A stretch of 9,018 nt of DNA from an uncultured Clostridia bacterium (GTDB lineage Bacteria; Bacillota; Clostridia; Christensenellales; UBA1242): positions 1 to 9,018 of the forward strand of contig CANQHL010000048.1 of assembly GCA_947623775.1 (NCBI GenBank). The letters run 5' to 3'. Of the stretch, positions 6,367 through 9,018 are shown piece by piece. A program made the translations under genes and the position numbers. The notes beneath the pieces were generated by a model. It ran no database searches. It was not told where the DNA came from and saw only the letters and a program-made list of their open reading frames with translations. Positions within the stretch are counted from its first letter, which is position 1. Each line of letters opens with the position of its first letter.

Positions 6367-6483
6367 TATACCATTAGCCATTTGCTTAACCCCCTTTTGC
6401 TTTTCGAGATTTTGAAACGAACTTTGAGTTTTCAAATCGTTTTTAATCAAAATACCATCAATTTTCTCTTGGACACTCTTCAT
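4693..6483 (-). CDS. Hypothetical repeat protein, four tandem units of about 135 residues
   Basis: I do not recognise this 596-residue protein. It consists almost wholly of four diverged repeats (about 40-171, 179-310, 318-452 and 462-596), each apparently helical and rich in aromatic and charged residues. A unit runs S/D-Q-x-x-F, NEY/YNEF, a GxYYDM-like segment, a K-I-x-x-I-I helix, PNxxFFRxLYRxYxxSDKS, ITDxFLxxLxTL and IDKTYDE. No catalytic motif, signal peptide or membrane segment is seen, so a cytoplasmic scaffold or binding role is a guess. The ATG at 6483 lies 26 bases inside the previous gene with no RBS and would need coupling. A second ATG (6379-6381, residue 35) has GGGGG eight bases upstream and sits exactly at the edge of the first repeat, so it may be the true start. 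The 97-residue ORF continues the repeat series in another frame. Confidence 0.75.
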   Translation of the reverse strand: MKSVQEKIDGILIKNDLKTQSSFQNLEKQKGVKQMANGIKYIRKLYGDSQEKFKDDVCMEYNEFLEEFILKGGAYYSLCEAILNYVTKKGEKDEYYFRQKIFIFSKFKINQIIELARHGDVAPIVESRYFRDLYREYEASDKSSIVMEQITDKFLSTLDTIVFAIDKTYDEILGNHDLSTNIIKRASDQTEEQFVNIVANEYEYLRYEILSVASIYRPMYDAIIALVKDNNDDFTHFNIYFDVCNIDKELAIEIAKQTGLGICPNLTAFRAIYHKYFKSNKLSKNHEKLIKDFTKMLNRLTCKVDKTYDETFAPDDKLSVMYYKRPIDTSHQDFVYHINVDYNEFWAKFLCEYGPYYDMTKSMRDYMISCGTRQKRDFITRIKAVYALRENKIKRIINKTNQAPRPNIPFYRTLYRRYANSNKSARVKQKITDEFLLAINTLIKKTDRDYDRLFEDEDDYDSPVINIKRSDYESQGAFQFNATTMYNDVTIEFFCNNGAYFDMFKELLKYADIKGEDFKNQLEICVDTCLNEKVTKINTMINQQDTLPCPNPGFFRVLYREFYDEDKSDELFDEIIDNLKNALYQLSYQIDYAYNI

Positions 6484-6988
6484 TATTTAGCCATGCTCGA
6501 AATTTTTTTAATTTATTTTGCATAATTGAGTAATAAGATAACTTTGTTCGAGCCGGACAATCTAAAATTGCATTTATTGACTTATTGTTGTATCTTTTGA
6601 AATGTTCAAACTTTTCATAACTTTTCATATCATTTTCATCGGAATCAACTATGAAATATGCAACAAGCTCTTCTAGTCCTAATGCAAACAATTCAACATC
6701 CCTACAAGCCAGAATAAAATTACAAACACCAATTGTCCATGTTGGATCTTTTTCATAAGTATCATCAAAAATTCTTTTTCTAAAAAAATATTTAATAACA
6801 TAGTCTTGATATAACTGAAGAGTTTTTAACTGTGTGTTGTAATCAGGTTTTGATAGGCATAATTCTCCTTTTGCGATTTTCTCTTTTAACAAATTAATAT
6901 CTTGACTTAGTTTTCTTAAAGCCTTTATTTGCTCAGCATGAGTTGCGGTGAAATTATCTAAAAAATATTGTTCTGAACTTAACATCAT
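6458..6988 (-). CDS. Hypothetical protein, first gene of the repeat-protein cassette
   Basis: This 176-residue protein is not recognised. It appears all-helical: an N-terminal stretch resembling a coiled coil (AEQIKALRKLSQDINLLKEKIAKGE, about 18-42), then an aromatic-rich middle (YVIKYFFRKRIFDDTYEKDPTWTIGVCNFILACRDVELFALGLEELVAYFIVD) and a basic C-terminus. No catalytic motif, signal peptide or clear membrane helix is present. AAAGGAGA (6995-7002) lies upstream of the first of two adjacent ATG codons, and the extended -10 promoter at 7009-7038 precedes it. Its end overlaps the start of the 596-residue ORF by 26 bases, so the two are probably translated together and may act together. It does not show the 135-residue repeat, although DDTYEKD faintly echoes the repeat's DKTYDE. 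Confidence 0.72.
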   Translation of the reverse strand: MMLSSEQYFLDNFTATHAEQIKALRKLSQDINLLKEKIAKGELCLSKPDYNTQLKTLQLYQDYVIKYFFRKRIFDDTYEKDPTWTIGVCNFILACRDVELFALGLEELVAYFIVDSDENDMKSYEKFEHFKRYNNKSINAILDCPARTKLSYYSIMQNKLKKFRAWLNNEECPREN

Positions 6989-7008
6989 AAATTCTCTCCT
7001 TTAGTTTA

Positions 7009-7038
7009 ATTATATCATATACCCTCTTATTCTCTTAA
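7009..7038 (-). promoter_or_regulatory. Promoter of the repeat-protein cassette
   Basis: Minus-strand TATAAT (7009-7014) preceded by TGA, an extended -10, with TTAAGA (7033-7038) at 18 bases as a weak -35. It follows directly on the terminator at 7057-7087, so the cassette starts its own transcription unit. Confidence 0.6.
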
Positions 7039-7056
7039 TGATTTTTATATAATTTC

Positions 7057-7087
7057 AAAAAAACGCACCAAGATTATTTGATGCGTT
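7057..7087 (-). terminator. Intrinsic terminator after the isomerase-kinase fusion gene
   Basis: In minus-strand RNA, AACGCAUCAA (7078-7087) pairs with UUGGUGCGUU (7062-7071) over ten positions including one G-U pair, and seven U (7057-7063) overlap and follow the stem. On the plus strand the same position is a C-A mismatch, so the element is oriented to the minus strand. Confidence 0.8.
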
Positions 7088-7111
7088 AAAAGAATTATTG
7101 GCGAAAAGTGA

Positions 7112-7129
7112 GGGTGCTTAAACGCACCC
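7112..7129 (-). other. Stem-loop just after the fusion-gene stop
   Basis: GGGTGC (7112-7117) and GCACCC (7124-7129) form a six-base G/C-rich stem with a TTAAAC loop, 20 bases past the stop at 7150. Its T-run is poor, so it is more likely a 3' protective hairpin than a terminator. It repeats the AACGCACC core found in the terminators at 7057 and 3742. Confidence 0.5.
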
Positions 7130-7149
7130 CAAATTATCTTTAAAATTTC

Positions 7150-8445
7150 TCAACAAATACCTTCTTTTTTTAATACATTTTCCAAATATTCATCTTTTGA
7201 AATCAACAAGATTTTGATTGGATGATATTCTTTCAATTTCTCATTCCAAATCTTGACATTCTTTATCATTTTTTCTGTAAAATTTTGATTATTTCCTCTG
7301 GCATAACACCTGTTTGCTAACACTTGCTCACTCCCTTGCTCGGGAAATGCAAGATAATATGGGATATTGTTATCTTCATAAAATTTAAGCAAATCCCAAT
7401 GCATTGATGTCAACACAACATCATAATGTTTTCGTGCTTCAACAATGGCTTTAAAATAATTTTCTGGCCACTGCGGATTTGCAGGGCGATAAGTTGTTCC
7501 CTTTCGTTTTTCAACATCAATTTGTTCAAAGCCTTTGTTTATGTGAGCATAAAAGCCACTTTCCATATCAATTATATTAGGATAATGCTCGCCAAGCCAA
7601 GTTTTTCCAATTGCGCCAAAACCCGCAACAACAATCCCTTTTGGCTTGTTGTTCTTGGAATTTTCTTTAAACATTTCAGCAAGCAAAGCTCCACGTTCAA
7701 AAGATAATTCAATAAATTCCTCAATGGACTTTCCTTTATAAAATTCTTCCTTAAATGTAAGTTCAAGTGTAACCGTTCCATCATATCCAGATAATTGAAT
7801 TTTCTTAATTACTGATTTCCAATCTATATTCCCATCAAAGGGCAAGCGGTGCTGGTCTTGTTCCCCATTATTGTCATGAAGATGGATCGCTACAATTTTG
7901 TTTTTATATTTATTAAAATCAAATTTGGCATGTGTGAAAGCATGGTCATGACCACTATCATAGCATATTTTAAAATTTGGACTTGAGATGTTTTCAAATA
8001 GGTAGTCGATATAATCTAATCGCCACGAATTTTCAATCGCAAGTATAACATTATACTTTTCAGCCCAAAAAACAAGCTCCTTAAATCTTTTTAATCCAAC
8101 AGCAGATATCGGAGGAGGATTTGGTGTGCGTTGTGCGCGCGTAACAGCTATCGGAATATTGCATTTTTGAAGAAGTTTAAATTGCTTTTTGTAATTTTCA
8201 ACCAACTGATCGCCTTCAATTCCCGTAGTCCATAAGTTATTTACATTTTTATATTCTAAATGAGCAAAAACTATATTTAGACCAAGTTTTTTACACAATT
8301 TTACCTTTTTGGTGTTATCATCTTCATCGCCCCACCACAAAAATATATTCTTAAACCCTTTCTTGCTTATTATTTTTATGTTTTCTAATTCGTCATGTTT
8401 TTTTAAAAAGTTGCTGTTGATTGCAAGCTCAAAGTCTTGTAACAT
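7150..8445 (-). CDS. Fusion of a TIM-barrel sugar-isomerase-like domain and a P-loop kinase-like domain
   Basis: Residue numbers are from the chosen start (431 residues). Residues 1 to about 255 form a xylose-isomerase/AP-endonuclease-2 type TIM barrel with the usual metal ligands: E138 in LAIENSWR, D163 and H166 in CYDSGHDH, H188/H190/D191 in AIHLHDNNG and E228 in TLELTF. QDQHRLPFDGNIDW (197-210) is typical of sugar-phosphate isomerase/epimerase relatives. Residues about 268-431 begin with a Walker A loop, GFGAIGKT (275-282), then IIDMES (291-296), and continue as in small nucleotide-kinase-like ATP-binding proteins, with NRCYARG (378-384) as a possible lid. A linked isomerase and kinase acting on one sugar or nucleotide is plausible but unproven. 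An ATG at 8472 gives nine more residues but has no RBS; AAGGAGGT (8449-8456) directly precedes the ATG at 8443-8445. Confidence 0.85.
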   Translation of the reverse strand: MLQDFELAINSNFLKKHDELENIKIISKKGFKNIFLWWGDEDDNTKKVKLCKKLGLNIVFAHLEYKNVNNLWTTGIEGDQLVENYKKQFKLLQKCNIPIAVTRAQRTPNPPPISAVGLKRFKELVFWAEKYNVILAIENSWRLDYIDYLFENISSPNFKICYDSGHDHAFTHAKFDFNKYKNKIVAIHLHDNNGEQDQHRLPFDGNIDWKSVIKKIQLSGYDGTVTLELTFKEEFYKGKSIEEFIELSFERGALLAEMFKENSKNNKPKGIVVAGFGAIGKTWLGEHYPNIIDMESGFYAHINKGFEQIDVEKRKGTTYRPANPQWPENYFKAIVEARKHYDVVLTSMHWDLLKFYEDNNIPYYLAFPEQGSEQVLANRCYARGNNQNFTEKMIKNVKIWNEKLKEYHPIKILLISKDEYLENVLKKEGIC

Positions 8446-8479
8446 ACGACCTCCTTCATAAATTTGTTTCATTTACAAG

Positions 8480-8635
8480 TCAATTTTCAAAACATTCTTT
8501 TATAATATCAACAATTTCTTTTGCCTGATTTCTGTCAGAATTCTTTTCGTTTTCTGACAAATTGTCATAATCTAATTTATTTGCATTTGCTATATCTTTC
8601 AGAATAACAAAAGAGCCGTCATAATTTTTGATAGA
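8480..8635 (-). pseudogene. 3' remnant of a gene, possibly encoding a RyR domain
   Basis: An open stretch of 51 codons ends at TGA (8480-8482) and is cut upstream by an in-frame TAG (8636-8638), with no start codon that has an RBS. Its end, YDNLSENEKNSDRNQAKEI, resembles the Y-x-x-L-x-E-x-x-K-x-x-x-R-x-x-A pattern in bacterial RyR (ryanodine-receptor-type) domains. The frame stays open for another 30 or so codons beyond the TAG, so a nonsense change in a longer coding region is possible. The family match rests on a short segment and is tentative. It lies just upstream of the fusion gene on the same strand. Confidence 0.4.
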
Positions 8636-8751
8636 CTAACCTGTCATTTTTCTGTCTACCATTTTTAATCTAGATTGATTTTTTATTTTAGCATAGTATT
8701 GTTTTTGCATGGGTATGTAAAAACATTTTTGTCGGTTTTTATCTAATTATG

Positions 8752-8760
8752 TGCTAAAAT
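8752..8760 (+). promoter_or_regulatory. Extended -10 promoter of the truncated SLOG gene
   Basis: TGCTAAAAT (TG, one base, TAAAAT) lies 30 bases upstream of the ATG at 8791. No good -35 is seen; TTGTCG at 8729-8734 would need a 20-base spacer. Confidence 0.4.
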
Positions 8761-8790
8761 AGGCATGTAAAAACCTAACAAGGAAAAAAA

Positions 8791-8889
8791 ATGGACATAA
8801 TAAGCAATATGAAAAGCCAATTGGAATCTACGAATAAAGAATTGTCGAGCAAGACGGCATGTTTTACAGGACACAGGCCACAAAGTTAA
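8791..8889 (+). pseudogene. Truncated SLOG (YpsA/DUF1273-like) gene, N-terminus only
   Basis: Thirty-two codons run from the ATG to TAA, preceded by AAGGA six bases upstream and an extended -10 promoter. Residues 24-31, CFTGHRPQ, match the hallmark CFTGHRPxKL at the start of SLOG proteins of the YpsA/DUF1273 group, which are usually around 180 residues. Here the next codons are AGT TAA, and no further SLOG sequence is seen in any frame before the convergent hydrolase gene 15 bases on. The start signals look intact, so this is probably a recent 3' deletion that joined the gene to its present neighbour. It is the only plus-strand gene trace in the window. Confidence 0.65.
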
Positions 8890-8904
8890 ATTGCCACAAT
8901 TTTA

Positions 8905-9018
8905 TTAGTTATTTTCAACATATTTTTTATAAAGCACGTCTATAAAACAGTCGGAAATCAGTTTCATCCCGGCGGTGTTTGGATGAAGAGAATCATTTGC
9001 ATAAGCCTGCGCTTCCAT
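8905..9018 (-). CDS. SGNH/GDSL hydrolase family protein, C-terminal fragment
   Basis: Only the last 37 residues are in the window; the gene enters from the right, and the ATG at 9016-9018 is probably internal. NDSLHPNTAGMKLISD carries the family's C-terminal D-x-x-H motif, in which Asp and His complete the Ser-His-Asp triad of esterases and lipases of the SGNH/GDSL fold. The stop is TAA at 8905-8907. The gene converges on the truncated SLOG remnant. The substrate and any signal peptide cannot be judged from this part. Confidence 0.75.
   Translation of the reverse strand: MEAQAYANDSLHPNTAGMKLISDCFIDVLYKKYVENN

Noticed and set aside
7426..7707. Plus-strand open frame of 93 codons
   Set aside because: It is antisense to the kinase-like domain of the fusion gene, where conserved motifs are on the minus strand.
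8457..8484. TTGACT and TATGAA, 17 bases apart, as a promoter for the fusion gene
   Set aside because: Transcription would start inside or after the Shine-Dalgarno sequence, which would remove the RBS the gene appears to use.
8555..8567. TGACA-AAT-TGTCA inverted repeat as an operator
   Set aside because: It lies inside the coding remnant, away from any promoter, and a five-base arm is easily found by chance.

Overview
The window is very AT-rich, and every intact gene lies on the minus strand, so transcription runs from right to left. The genes carry AGGAGG-type ribosome binding sites and sigma-A style promoters (TTGACA/TATAAT, often with an extended TGn -10), with TAA, TAG and TGA all used as stops. 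This points to a low-GC Bacillota, most likely an uncultured Clostridia-type bacterium. Nothing here fixes the genus, and there are no rRNA or tRNA genes.

Layout from right to left. The right edge holds the last 37 residues of an SGNH/GDSL hydrolase. Next comes a decayed strip (about 8480-8890): a plus-strand SLOG (YpsA/DUF1273-like) gene that keeps its promoter and RBS but stops after 32 codons, and a minus-strand 3' remnant that may come from a RyR-domain protein. A large gene (7150-8445) joins a TIM-barrel sugar-isomerase-like domain to a P-loop nucleotide-kinase-like domain and ends at a strong terminator. It is followed by an unrecognised cassette of a 176-residue protein, a 596-residue protein built of four diverged repeats of about 135 residues, and a 97-residue ORF that is half of a fifth repeat in another frame. 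A transglutaminase-like protein and a second terminator come next. The remaining genes are an S41-type peptidase without a signal peptide, a LysR regulator, a small unknown protein and a histidine-phosphatase variant, closed by a third terminator.

The leftmost 637 bases have no gene but are dense in signals. They hold at least two minus-strand promoters aimed at a gene that begins just beyond the left edge (its RBS is bases 1-8). One promoter has nine consecutive G residues between its -35 and -10 boxes. Three GACAAAAT-type repeats sit upstream of the proximal promoter. There are also signs of an old intergenic duplication and a pair of overlapping hairpins.

The genes do not form an obvious single pathway. 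The window reads as small, mostly independently promoted units of putative cytoplasmic enzymes and hypothetical proteins, with an accessory flavour strongest in the repeat-protein cassette and the scar at the right end. The observations most worth following are the poly-G promoter, the repeat-protein cassette with its frame break, and the isomerase-kinase fusion.
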